Shown here in pieces: positions 1-7,809 of a stretch of DNA of 20,054 bases (position 1 is its first letter; every line of letters begins with the position of its first letter). Position numbers and translations under genes: made by a program. The stretch is from an uncultured Lachnospiraceae bacterium (GTDB taxonomy: Bacteria > Bacillota > Clostridia > Lachnospirales > Lachnospiraceae). The stretch covers positions 1-20,054 of the forward strand of contig CAJUEY010000045.1 in NCBI GenBank assembly GCA_910585825.1, in the 5' to 3' direction. Under the pieces are notes generated by a model. That model had not been told where the DNA came from. It did not search any database and saw only the letters and a program-made list of their open reading frames with translations.

Positions 1-91
1 GAAAATACAAGGGATACAGCGATTGTTTAATCTACTAACTGTCAAAGACAGGATCATATTCTTCTCTTTTTCACAAGAAACCAAAAATTTC

Positions 92-1519
92 TTATAAATC
101 AAAATACATCTTAAACTCCGCCGGATTGGGAATCTGTTCCAGCTGTTTTAATTCTTTCCTCTTCCGGTCAATCCATACGTCAATCAACCTCTGCGGGAAT
201 ACGTTCCCTTTTGTCAGATAGTCATGGTCCGCCTCTAATGCATCCAATGCCTCCCCCAGAGACTTCGGCAGTCCTTTGATCTTCTTCTGCTCTTCCTCTG
301 ACAATGTATATAAATTACAATCATATGGTCCCCAGCCGTTTGCCGCCGGATCAATCTGATTTTCAATTCCGTCAAGACCTGCCATCAAAATCGCCGCATA
401 AGCGTAATATGGATTTGCCGTTGCGTCCGGATTGCGCAGCTCAAACCGTTTCGTCTCCGGAGTTTTGGCGTAAGCGGGAATCCGGATTACCGCGCTGCGG
501 TTGGAAGTCGCATAACCCACCGTAACCGGAGCCTCATATCCCGGCACAAGACGTTTAAAGGAATTCGTGGAGGGATTGGTAAATGCACACAGGGATGCGA
601 TGTGCTTTAACAAGCCGCCGATAAAATAATGCGCCGTCCGGCTTAAGCCGGAATATCCGTCTTTATCATAAAACAAAGGCTGCCCGTCCTTTAACAGCAT
701 CATATGGACATGCAGGCCGTTCCCCGCCTCCTGATAAATGGGTTTTGGCAAAAACGTAGCTGTCTTTCCCTCTCTGGACGCCATATTTTTGATGATATAT
801 TTGATGATCATCGTATTATCCGCCATATCCGGCATATCGTTAAGCTCCACTTCAATCTCCATCTGGCCCGGACCGCCTACTTCATGGTGGTGGTATTTCA
901 CCGGAATGCCCCAGTCTTCAATCATCATGCACATTTTACTGCGCAGATCATATCCTACATCCTGCGGCGCCGCTATATGATAGCCGCCTTTGTAATGCAC
1001 TTCGTAACCGTTGTTCCCCAAAGAATCCAGACTGCAGTTCCAGTCCGCCTGTTTCGCATCAATCCGATAACCGCACTGTTTCGGCGAAACTTCAAAACGG
1101 GCGCTGTCAAAGAGATAGAATTCAAATTCCGGCCCTATAATCATACGGTCTGCAATCCCGATGTTCTTCATATGCTCGACAGCCCTTAAGCTTACATTTT
1201 TGGGATACTGGTCAAAGGGTGTATTCTCTCCTTTTCCTATGGTGCACACATTTCCGCACATCGTCAGCGTCGGAACTTCTGCAAACGGATCAATATATGC
1301 CGTATCCGGATCCGGCAGAAATACCATATCGCTTTTTTCAATGGGCGCATATCCGTAATTGGAGCCGTCAAAGCCGATGCCCTGCGTAAAAACATTTTCC
1401 CCGAAACGTTCCACCGGTATCGTGATATGTCTCCAGCGTCCGTCGATATCCGTCATTTTAAAATCAATCATGCGGATCTGGTTTTCCTCACATAGTTTTC
1501 TGATGTCTTTGATTTTCAT
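92..1519 (-). CDS. glnA: Glutamine synthetase, type I
   Basis: Makes glutamine from glutamate, ammonia and ATP in the cytoplasm; the main entry of ammonia into metabolism. The 475-residue product shows the GSI signatures in order: FDGSNYGY (residues 50-57), GPEFEFYLF (129-137), HHHEVGGPGQMEIE (210-223), the NGLHVHM ATP/glutamate loop (267-273), NPSTNSFKRLVPGYEAP (315-331), SNRSAVIRIP (339-348) and RFELRNPDATANPY (358-371). NLYTL (402-406) is at the place of the tyrosine that is adenylylated in enteric enzymes; whether it is modified here cannot be told. Length is slightly above the 444 residues of the Bacillus enzyme and near the 469 of E. coli. The ATG has an AGAAGGGG ribosome site with good spacing. 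It is transcribed alone from a promoter near 1600, with a leader hairpin between promoter and start. No PII or ANTAR-type regulator gene lies nearby. Confidence 0.97.
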   Translation of the reverse strand: MKIKDIRKLCEENQIRMIDFKMTDIDGRWRHITIPVERFGENVFTQGIGFDGSNYGYAPIEKSDMVFLPDPDTAYIDPFAEVPTLTMCGNVCTIGKGENTPFDQYPKNVSLRAVEHMKNIGIADRMIIGPEFEFYLFDSARFEVSPKQCGYRIDAKQADWNCSLDSLGNNGYEVHYKGGYHIAAPQDVGYDLRSKMCMMIEDWGIPVKYHHHEVGGPGQMEIEVELNDMPDMADNTMIIKYIIKNMASREGKTATFLPKPIYQEAGNGLHVHMMLLKDGQPLFYDKDGYSGLSRTAHYFIGGLLKHIASLCAFTNPSTNSFKRLVPGYEAPVTVGYATSNRSAVIRIPAYAKTPETKRFELRNPDATANPYYAYAAILMAGLDGIENQIDPAANGWGPYDCNLYTLSEEEQKKIKGLPKSLGEALDALEADHDYLTKGNVFPQRLIDVWIDRKRKELKQLEQIPNPAEFKMYFDL

Positions 1520-1543
1520 AGATTTACCCCTTCTTCGTGATAA

Positions 1544-1579
1544 CAGGCAGGATAAGCCCCTCTCCTTTGGCTCTGCCTG
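1544..1579 (-). promoter_or_regulatory. Leader hairpin upstream of glnA
   Basis: In the predicted glnA leader, CAGGCAG (1579-1573) pairs with CTGCCTG (1550-1544) and, inside it, AGCC (1572-1569) pairs with GGCT (1558-1555), leaving a one-sided TATC bulge and a purine-rich loop containing AAAGGAGAGG. The loop has an SD-like core, and the hairpin ends about 9 nt before the real AGAAGGGG ribosome site. No U-run follows, so it is not a plain terminator. A regulatory role (protein binding, translation control) is inference; it does not match a glutamine riboswitch known to me. Confidence 0.4.
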
Positions 1580-1599
1580 ATTGTTTATAAGATGATGTT

Positions 1600-1608
1600 A
1601 TTGTAGCA
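1600..1608 (-). promoter_or_regulatory. Extended -10 promoter of glnA
   Basis: Read on the minus strand, TGCTACAAT is an extended -10 element (TG at 1608-1607, TACAAT at 1605-1600). The sequence at the -35 position is AT-rich but not close to TTGACA, which fits an extended -10 promoter or one needing an activator. It predicts a leader of about 75 nt before the glnA ATG. Inferred from motif only. Confidence 0.45.
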
Positions 1609-1716
1609 TACTTTTATGTGAAATTTTATAAAATTGTGATTTTTTTGAAAACATCTTAGATTTTATAGAACTGCCCGCAATTACATGAAATAGCCAATCC
1701 ATCCTGCCTGCCCTAC

Positions 1717-1782
1717 GGATGTTCTTCCAGCCAGCGGACCGCTCAGTACGCCAGACAAGCGGAGCCGATTGGACAAACATCC
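1717..1782 (-). ncRNA. Possible structured RNA between rng and glnA
   Basis: The gap 1640-1823 is richer in G+C than the glnA promoter DNA next to it. Read on the minus strand, GGATGTT (1782-1776) pairs with AACATCC (1723-1717), enclosing a smaller hairpin CCGCT/AGCGG (1762-1758 with 1743-1739). In many Firmicutes rng is followed by an L21 leader RNA and rplU; here no rplU follows, so this could be such a leader or a remnant. That identity is a guess from gene order and not from a sequence match. No convincing ORF was found in the gap. Confidence 0.25.
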
Positions 1783-1823
1783 TCATTGAACCGAACCTTG
1801 GGATCTGCCTCCTTATTCCGGCT

Positions 1824-3014
1824 CTATCCCGGCAGCTGTTCCCACAAGGGCTTTCTCACTTTCTTTCTGGTGATCTCCGCCAGCCCCAATTCCGTAAAAT
1901 CAATAAACACTGCCGGAACAATGTCTTTTGCAAGATGCTGCTTTAAAGCCTCTATCAATTCTTCTCTTGCCTCTTTTGTATCCATATTGATAAAGTCTAC
2001 CAGACAAATGCCGGAAATATTCCTAAGCCGGAGCTGTCTCGCAATTTCTTTTGCCGCCTCTAAATTAATCTTTAAATAAAAATCCTTCTGCGTTCCTTTG
2101 ATGCATTTTCCGCTGTTTACATCAATCACCGTCAATGCTTCTGTAGGCTGAATCACAAGATACGCGCCCGACTTTAAATGCACCCGTTCCTTTAAGGCCG
2201 CCTCCAGCTTGGATTTTAACCCGTATAAAGCAGAAAGCGAAAGCATCGGATCTTCATAAAATACAATCTGCTCCTTCTTAATGGACGCCTCCTTTTCAAA
2301 AGCCCGGCACAAAGCCTCATAAATCTTTGGATCATCTGTCACAATTTTTTGCGGATTCATGGAAAGATAATCCCTCACACCGGAAATATAGCCGGGCGGC
2401 GACTGATGCAGAAGGCTGTAGCAAGTACGATGCCTGCACTGTTTTTTTAAATATTCAAATTGCTCCAAAAGCATTTGAAATTCCGTCAGCATCTGCTCGT
2501 CGGAATAATTTTTCCCATTGGTACGGACGACCAGTCCATAATCTTCTTTCTTCTTTTTTGAAAACAGCTCCTGAAAATGACTGCGCCAGGCGCTGTCCAA
2601 TTTTTTGGAAATACCCAGAATTTTATTCTGCGTCGATAAGATTAACGCGTTTCCTTTCAGGCTGATATTGGTAGAAACAGTCGGATCTTTTGTCTTAACC
2701 CCTTCTTTTACAACCTGAACGACAAGTTCATCCCCTTCGGTCAATTTTCCGGGACGGCACTGCCTGGCCATCATGGCGTCTTTTACTTCAGGCAGAGGCA
2801 GGTATGTGATTTTTCCCGGAGCTATTTCTACAAATGCAGCTCCGATTTTTTCCAGTATCCGCTTAATTTTACCGATATAAACATTCCCTAACAACGCATC
2901 CTCCTGTACGTTTTCGCAGGAGACTTCTATCATGCGATGCTCTTCAAACAATGCTGTAATCAGATAATCTTTGTTTCTTATATTCTGTTTTGTAATGACG
3001 ACTCGATTATTCAA
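1824..3014 (-). CDS. rng: Ribonuclease E/G family protein
   Basis: Endoribonuclease of the RNase E/G family, acting on 5'-monophosphate RNA ends in rRNA maturation and mRNA turnover. The 396-residue product has an S1-like RNA-binding segment (about 40-128, GNVYIGKIKRILEKIGAAF onward) and the catalytic Mg-binding region with VIDVNSG (296-302, Asp298) and VDFINMD (339-345, Asp340), corresponding to Asp303 and Asp346 of E. coli RNase E. It stops soon after ITRKKVRKP (381-389), so the CPxCxG zinc link and the small C-terminal domain of the E. coli enzymes are absent; short forms of this kind are, to my knowledge, usual in Clostridia. The start is a TTG with GGGAG 6 nt upstream and overlaps the end of the DUF2344 gene by 8 bp, so the two are translationally coupled. 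Confidence 0.92.
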   Translation of the reverse strand: MNNRVVITKQNIRNKDYLITALFEEHRMIEVSCENVQEDALLGNVYIGKIKRILEKIGAAFVEIAPGKITYLPLPEVKDAMMARQCRPGKLTEGDELVVQVVKEGVKTKDPTVSTNISLKGNALILSTQNKILGISKKLDSAWRSHFQELFSKKKKEDYGLVVRTNGKNYSDEQMLTEFQMLLEQFEYLKKQCRHRTCYSLLHQSPPGYISGVRDYLSMNPQKIVTDDPKIYEALCRAFEKEASIKKEQIVFYEDPMLSLSALYGLKSKLEAALKERVHLKSGAYLVIQPTEALTVIDVNSGKCIKGTQKDFYLKINLEAAKEIARQLRLRNISGICLVDFINMDTKEAREELIEALKQHLAKDIVPAVFIDFTELGLAEITRKKVRKPLWEQLPG

Positions 3015-3717
3015 TGATCTCTCCCATCTCTCCCAAAGACACCAGTCCGCCCTCTACTTCTCCGTACACATCAATCCTGTGAATCTGAATGGAAAAGGGA
3101 TCAAACGTCTGTCCCATAAACTCATAAAAAGCTGAAAGCGCCAATTCCGGTTTCAGATTGTCTGTACTCCCGGTACATACTTTCAGATAAAACACCGGCT
3201 GTCCATGCTCCATAAAAATCTGAAAATCATAAATCAGCTTTTTTAAATCCATAATCTTCTCGCTTTTTTTTGTCTTCTTTGAAATCAAAACTTCTTTGGA
3301 TTTTATAAAAAACCGTTCCAGTACATCCTGATAATCTACTTTAGGGGGTTCATACCCTTCTTTGATCCGAATCTCATAATCTGCTGCCGCAACCGCCGAC
3401 ATGGCTTTTTTGTCAGAATCGCCCAGCCTGCGGTAAGAAGTAATCTCAATTCCTTCTACCATAACTTCATTTAAATTCTGAATGGATTCTTCTGAGCTTT
3501 TCGTTGTATGCACTTCAATATCCAGATATTCGCCGTCACTGGTGACGCCGACTCCAAGAGGCGCCGCAAAAGACATAATTTGATGTGGGCTAAAGCCCTC
3601 CGAATAGGCAATATCAATGCCTCCCCTGCGCATGCATTTCTGAAAATACCTCATAATATCTAAGTGTCCGATAAACTTCATCACACCGGATTTTCTGAAC
3701 TTAATTCTGATTCTCAA
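3007..3717 (-). CDS. TIGR03936-type radical-SAM-linked protein (DUF2344)
   Basis: Protein of the family that is always found beside, or fused to, the TIGR03960-type radical SAM protein; its biochemical role is not established. The N-terminus shows the family motif RIRIKFRKSGVMKFIGHLD and SEGFSPHQIMSFAAPLGVG. The frame is open back to a GTG at 3747, but the better start is the TTG at 3717 (reading MRIRIKF), which has GGGAGG 8 nt upstream, gives 236 residues, and matches the usual family N-terminus. With that start it overlaps the radical SAM gene by 17 bp, and its 3' end overlaps rng by 8 bp, so all three are one tightly coupled operon. A link to tRNA or ribosome modification is only inference from the neighbours. 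Confidence 0.88.
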   Translation of the reverse strand: MRIRIKFRKSGVMKFIGHLDIMRYFQKCMRRGGIDIAYSEGFSPHQIMSFAAPLGVGVTSDGEYLDIEVHTTKSSEESIQNLNEVMVEGIEITSYRRLGDSDKKAMSAVAAADYEIRIKEGYEPPKVDYQDVLERFFIKSKEVLISKKTKKSEKIMDLKKLIYDFQIFMEHGQPVFYLKVCTGSTDNLKPELALSAFYEFMGQTFDPFSIQIHRIDVYGEVEGGLVSLGEMGEIIE

Positions 3718-5566
3718 TGCATACACCTCCCTGATATTTTCCCGCACCGCAACCGTTACATTGCAGTCTGCAGTTTTTCGTCACTTTTTCTGCCAGCGCA
3801 TTTGCGTATTCCCGTTTTAAAAATTCTTTTGTCACACCTGCATCAATAAAATCCCAGGGGAAAATCTCATCCAAGGAACGCTCCCGCAAGGTATAAAAAT
3901 CCGGATCAACGCCCGTCTGTGCGAAAGCCTCCATCCATTTTTCATTGTCGAAAAAATCACTCCAGGAATCAAACAGGCATCCTTTTTCATAAGCGCAGCG
4001 GATGACTCTGCCCAGTCTTCTGTCTCCTCTTGCCAAAACGCCTTCCAAAACCGTAACATCCGCCTCATGCCAGTTGTATCGTATGCTCTTTCGGTTTAAC
4101 TGCTCTTTGACAGCCTCATTCACAACCTTCGCGGAATCAATATAATGCTCCTTCGGGTACATGTTTGCCCATTGAAAAGGCGTAAAGGGTTTTGGCACAA
4201 AGAAGGACGTGCTTATGGTAATCTGGCATTTCCCGTTTCGTTTTTCTTTGGGAATCTCATAATAACGGACTGCAATCTGATTGGCCAGCTCGGCAATTGC
4301 CTTCTGGTCTTCTACGGTCTCCGTGGGCAGCCCCAGCATAAAGTACAGCTTTACCTTCTGCCAGCCCCCTTCAAATGCCTCTCCTGCGCCTTCCAAAATC
4401 ACCTCTTCGGTCAGTCCTTTGTTAATCACATCTCTGAGCCTTTGAGAGCCTGCCTCCGGCGCAAAGGTTAAGCTGCTCTTCTTAATATCCTGCACTTTTC
4501 CCATCACATCCAGAGAAAAAGCGTCAATCCGAAGAGACGGAAGGGAAATATTCACCCCTTTTCCTTTAAAGGTTTCAATCAGATATGTCACCAATTCCTT
4601 TAAACCGGAATAGTCAGAGGAACTTAAAGAGCTTAAAGAAATCTCTTCATGTCCTGTATTTTTTAACATGGTATAAGCATATTCTTTTAAAATTTCCACT
4701 TCTTTTTCTCTGGTAGGCCGATAAATCATACCCGCCTGACAAAACCTGCAGCCGCGGATACATCCTCTCTGAATTTCCAGTACAACCCGATCCTGCGTCG
4801 CCTTGATAAATGGAACAATCGGTTTCTTAGGATAAACAGAATCGGTCAGGTTCATCACCACCTGCTTTTCTATCTTTGCGGGAATCCCCTCTTCCATCGG
4901 AGCAAAATTTGCAATTGTCCCGTCTTCGTGATACGTCACCTGATACAGAGACGGCACGTAAATGCCGGGTATACGGGCAGCCTGACGGAGAAATGCACTC
5001 CGTTCTTCTCCTGACGGTTTCCATTCTTTATAGAGATCAAAAAGCGCGTCATAGCTTGTCTCTCCCTCTCCGATATAGAAAAGATCAAAAAAATCCGCCA
5101 GAGGCTCCGGATTATAAACGCAGGGACCGCCGCCGATGACAAAAGGATCTCCTTTGGTCCGCTCCTTGGCCAGTAGAGGAATCCGGGAAAGATCTAAAAT
5201 CTGCAGTATATTGGTATAACACATCTCATACTGTATGGTAATGCCGAGGAAGTCAAACTCCTTAACCGGCTCCTGGGATTCCAGGGCAAATAATGGAATC
5301 TGCCTTTCTTTTAAAATCTTATGCAGATCCGGCCAGGGCGAATAGACACGCTCACAATAAACATCTTCCCGCTTATTAAACATATCATATAAAATCTGAA
5401 TCCCCAGATGCGACATACCAATCTCATATACATCCGGGAAACACATGCAAAAACGAATGTCTGCCAAACCGGCGTCCTTCCTTACCGCATTTACCTCATT
5501 GCCGATATAACGGGCCGGCTTTTCAACAGTCAATAATATTTCATCATCTAATGCTAATTTTCTCAT
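3701..5566 (-). CDS. TIGR03960-type radical SAM protein with B12-binding-like N-terminus
   Basis: Radical SAM enzyme of the TIGR03960 family, 621 residues. The N-terminal third (about 30-180) has the cobalamin-binding-like fold seen in such proteins (FPDVYEIGMSHLG; DFLGITIQYE; FVIGGGPCVYNPEP; FYIGEGE). The [4Fe-4S]/SAM core is QRGCIRGCRFCQAGM, with Cys269, Cys273 and Cys276 in a CxxxCxxC spacing. A second cysteine set at the extreme C-terminus (Cys599, 603, 606, 616, in NCRLQCNGCGAGKYQGGVC) could hold another metal centre. The substrate is unknown. First gene of the operon with the DUF2344 protein and rng. The ATG at 5566 has an A/G-rich GGAAGAAGA site. The leader upstream carries a long perfect hairpin. 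Confidence 0.93.
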   Translation of the reverse strand: MRKLALDDEILLTVEKPARYIGNEVNAVRKDAGLADIRFCMCFPDVYEIGMSHLGIQILYDMFNKREDVYCERVYSPWPDLHKILKERQIPLFALESQEPVKEFDFLGITIQYEMCYTNILQILDLSRIPLLAKERTKGDPFVIGGGPCVYNPEPLADFFDLFYIGEGETSYDALFDLYKEWKPSGEERSAFLRQAARIPGIYVPSLYQVTYHEDGTIANFAPMEEGIPAKIEKQVVMNLTDSVYPKKPIVPFIKATQDRVVLEIQRGCIRGCRFCQAGMIYRPTREKEVEILKEYAYTMLKNTGHEEISLSSLSSSDYSGLKELVTYLIETFKGKGVNISLPSLRIDAFSLDVMGKVQDIKKSSLTFAPEAGSQRLRDVINKGLTEEVILEGAGEAFEGGWQKVKLYFMLGLPTETVEDQKAIAELANQIAVRYYEIPKEKRNGKCQITISTSFFVPKPFTPFQWANMYPKEHYIDSAKVVNEAVKEQLNRKSIRYNWHEADVTVLEGVLARGDRRLGRVIRCAYEKGCLFDSWSDFFDNEKWMEAFAQTGVDPDFYTLRERSLDEIFPWDFIDAGVTKEFLKREYANALAEKVTKNCRLQCNGCGAGKYQGGVCIENQN

Positions 5567-5620
5567 GTTCTTCTTCCTTTTTTAAGATCTACAAACACAT
5601 GCCGTCGGCGCTTTTTCTGC

Positions 5621-5685
5621 ATGCCCGGGCATTGTAACAGGGCATTGATTATTTCCCATTCTCTTCCAATAATCAATGCCCTGTT
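5621..5685 (-). repeat. 18-bp perfect inverted repeat with adjoining palindrome
   Basis: AACAGGGCATTGATTATT (5636-5653) and its exact reverse complement (5668-5685) form an 18-bp stem with a 14-nt loop. Next to it lies the 12-bp palindrome ATGCCCGGGCAT (5621-5632), followed by another copy of GGGCATTG (5627-5634), so in the minus-strand transcript one arm could pair with either of two CAATGCCC copies. It sits between the end of the cytidylate-kinase-like gene and the start of the radical SAM gene. No U-run follows on either strand, so it is not a typical intrinsic terminator, though it could end transcription or be an RNase III site. Confidence 0.7.
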
Positions 5686-5692
5686 GATTTCT

Positions 5693-6310
5693 CTAAAACC
5701 TCACGTTAATATAAGCTTTAATCTCTTCCACGCATTTTTCAAAGCCAAGCTTGCTGCTGTTTAAACAAAGGTCATAATTTCTCGCATCTGTCCACTCCCG
5801 TCCTGTGTAGTGTTTATAAAACTCTGCACGGTATTTATCGGTTTTGGCAATGAATTTTTCCATTTCACTTTCTGTCATACTGTTCTGCTCCATTGCCCTT
5901 GCAAGATTAAATTCCGCAGATCCATGAACGAAAACACTGACTACATTGGCGTAATCTTTTAAAACAAAATCCGCCGCACGTCCGATGATCACACAGCTTT
6001 CCGTTTCCGCCAGGCGTTTAATCACCTTTGCCTGATAATTAAACAGATTTTTGGCGGATACAAAGTCGCCGCTGTCCGGAGGAATCAAATCTCCGGTATA
6101 AATATCCGTAGACATACGCAGAAACGGACTGTTTTTTAATTTTTCGTCCACCTTCCGGAATAACTGCTCGTTAATTCCGCTTTCCTCTGAGGCCATTTTC
6201 AAAAGATTGCTGCCGTAGCAGGAAATCCCCAGATCCTTTGCCAGCATTTTACCGATGGTTCTGCCGCCGCTGCCATACTGCCTTGCAATCGTAATTACTA
6301 CATTTTCCAT
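5693..6310 (-). CDS. Cytidylate-kinase-like family protein
   Basis: P-loop protein of the cytidylate-kinase-like family (Pfam AAA_33/Cytidylate_kin2 type), 205 residues. The N-terminus ENVVITIARQYGSGGRTIGK carries the GSGGRTIG P-loop (residues 13-20) typical of this family, distinct from true Cmk. The internal GRAADFVL and the YNFDLC-like stretch RNYDLCLNSSKLG also fit. It is presumably a nucleotide- or nucleoside-phosphorylating enzyme; the substrate is not known. The frame is open back to 6361, but the ATG at 6310 is preferred: it has AGGGGGA upstream and gives the usual family N-terminus. It begins 13 bp after livF, so it is the last gene of the liv transcript, although no functional link to amino-acid uptake is apparent. 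Confidence 0.85.
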   Translation of the reverse strand: MENVVITIARQYGSGGRTIGKMLAKDLGISCYGSNLLKMASEESGINEQLFRKVDEKLKNSPFLRMSTDIYTGDLIPPDSGDFVSAKNLFNYQAKVIKRLAETESCVIIGRAADFVLKDYANVVSVFVHGSAEFNLARAMEQNSMTESEMEKFIAKTDKYRAEFYKHYTGREWTDARNYDLCLNSSKLGFEKCVEEIKAYINVRF

Positions 6311-6323
6311 AATCACTGTCCCC

Positions 6324-7034
6324 CTACTCTCCAAGATACGCTTTCTTAATGGAATCGTCATTCAGCAATTCCTTTGCATCTCCGTCCAGAACAATTTTGC
6401 CGGTTTCCAGAACATAAGCCCGGTCTGCTATGGAAAGAGCTTTTTTCGCATTCTGCTCCACCAAAAGCACCGTTGTTCCACTCTTGCTGACTTCCTCGAT
6501 TATGTCAAAAATCTGATTCACCAGAATCGGAGAAAGTCCCATGGAAGGTTCATCCATGACAATAATCTTCGGATGGGACATCAGCGCCCTTCCCATGGCA
6601 AGCATCTGCTGTTCACCGCCGCTTAAGGTTCCGGCAAGCTGATTCTTCCTTTCCTCCAGTCTCGGAAAACGTTTGTAGACCATTTCCAGCGTCTGAGCGA
6701 TCTCATTTTTGTCTTTTCTGGTATACGCGCCCATTTTCAGATTTTCAAATACCGTCAGTTCCGCAAAAACCCTTCTGCCTTCCGGCACATGGGCAATTCC
6801 TAAGGATACGATTTTATGGGCGGGCGCTTTTGTAATATCCTGTCCTTCAAAAATAACAGAGCCTTTTTTCGGAGACAAAAGACCGGTAATCGTATGCAGA
6901 ATCGTTGTCTTCCCGGCCCCGTTTGCACCGATCAGCGCAATGACTTCACCTTCATTTACCTCAAAGGAAACGCCTTTGATCGCCTGAATCATTCCATAAA
7001 ATACTTCAATGTCATTTATTTCAAGCATTGCCAT
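6324..7034 (-). CDS. livF: Branched-chain amino acid ABC transporter ATP-binding protein LivF
   Basis: One of the two cytoplasmic ATPases that drive a high-affinity branched-chain amino acid importer. The 236-residue product has Walker A GANGAGKTT (36-44), a Q-loop region, signature LSGGEQQ (137-143), Walker B IIVMDEP (157-163) and LVEQNAKKA (191-199), where the usual H-loop His is Gln, a LivF hallmark. The ATG at 7034 is served by AAGGGGGA. It lies 13 bp after livG in livK-H-M-G-F order. Exact substrate (leucine, isoleucine, valine or another amino acid) cannot be fixed from sequence. Confidence 0.95.
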   Translation of the reverse strand: MAMLEINDIEVFYGMIQAIKGVSFEVNEGEVIALIGANGAGKTTILHTITGLLSPKKGSVIFEGQDITKAPAHKIVSLGIAHVPEGRRVFAELTVFENLKMGAYTRKDKNEIAQTLEMVYKRFPRLEERKNQLAGTLSGGEQQMLAMGRALMSHPKIIVMDEPSMGLSPILVNQIFDIIEEVSKSGTTVLLVEQNAKKALSIADRAYVLETGKIVLDGDAKELLNDDSIKKAYLGE

Positions 7035-7047
7035 TTTACTGTCCCCC

Positions 7048-7806
7048 TTACTCTCCTAAATATGCTTTGATGACTTCCGGATTATTTAATACGTCTGCCG
7101 CTTTTCCTTCCGCCAGCACTTCCCCGAAATTCAAAACGGTCAGCTCCTCGCAGATTCCGGATACCAGTTTCATATCATGTTCAATCAAAAGAATCGTCAT
7201 ATGAAATTCATCTCTGACGAACCGAATCGTTTCCATCAATTCCTGCGTTTCATTTGGATTCATTCCGGCAGCCGGCTCATCTAAAAGCAAAAGTTTCGGT
7301 TCTGTCGCCAAAGCCCTTGTAATCTCTAACTTTCTCTGTTTTCCGTAGGGAAGATTGGACGCAAGCAGATCCGCCTCTTTGTCCAAATCAAATACGGACA
7401 GCAATTCCATTGCTTTTTCATCCATAGCTTTCTCTGTCTTAAAATATTTCGGCAGCCGGAAAATGCCCTCTAATGTAGAATATTTGTAGTGATTATGTAG
7501 TCCGGCTTTTACATTGTCCTTCACCGAAAGATCTTTAAATAAACGGATATTCTGAAACGTTCTGGCAATTCCCGCTTTATTGATGTCAATCGTCTTTTTC
7601 CCTACGATATTTTCTCCGTCTAACAGTATGACTCCTTCATTTGGCTTATAAACTCCGGTCAAAAGATTAAATACCGTTGTTTTACCCGCGCCGTTTGGTC
7701 CGATCAGTCCATAGAGACGTCCCTTTTCTATTTTTAAATGAAATTCATTTACCGCTCTAAGACCGCCAAAGGAGATTCCAAGATTATTTACCTCTAATAA
7801 TGCCAT
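7048..7806 (-). CDS. livG: Branched-chain amino acid ABC transporter ATP-binding protein LivG
   Basis: Second ATPase of the liv importer, 252 residues. Walker A GPNGAGKTT (36-44), the long LivG-type insert between ARTFQNIRLF (81-90) and the signature LPYGKQR (152-158), Walker B LLLLDEP (172-178) and H-loop LLIEHDM (206-212) are all present. Its ribosome site AAGGAGG lies inside the last codons of livM, and only 3 bp separate the two genes, indicating coupled translation. Confidence 0.95.
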   Translation of the reverse strand: MALLEVNNLGISFGGLRAVNEFHLKIEKGRLYGLIGPNGAGKTTVFNLLTGVYKPNEGVILLDGENIVGKKTIDINKAGIARTFQNIRLFKDLSVKDNVKAGLHNHYKYSTLEGIFRLPKYFKTEKAMDEKAMELLSVFDLDKEADLLASNLPYGKQRKLEITRALATEPKLLLLDEPAAGMNPNETQELMETIRFVRDEFHMTILLIEHDMKLVSGICEELTVLNFGEVLAEGKAADVLNNPEVIKAYLGE

Positions 7807-7809
7807 ATC

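Noticed and set aside
1..91. Terminator after glnA (CTGTC-AAA-GACAG at 39-51; AAGAAA/TTTCTT at 75-93)
   Set aside because: Stems are only 5-6 bp with no following U-run on the minus strand.
704..1189. 161-residue plus-strand ORF inside glnA
   Set aside because: Antisense to the well-supported glnA; His/Arg-rich shadow translation without a ribosome site.
1598..1786. 62-residue minus-strand ORF between rng and glnA
   Set aside because: Composition is unlike a real protein, it has no ribosome site, and it runs through the glnA promoter region and the structured segment.
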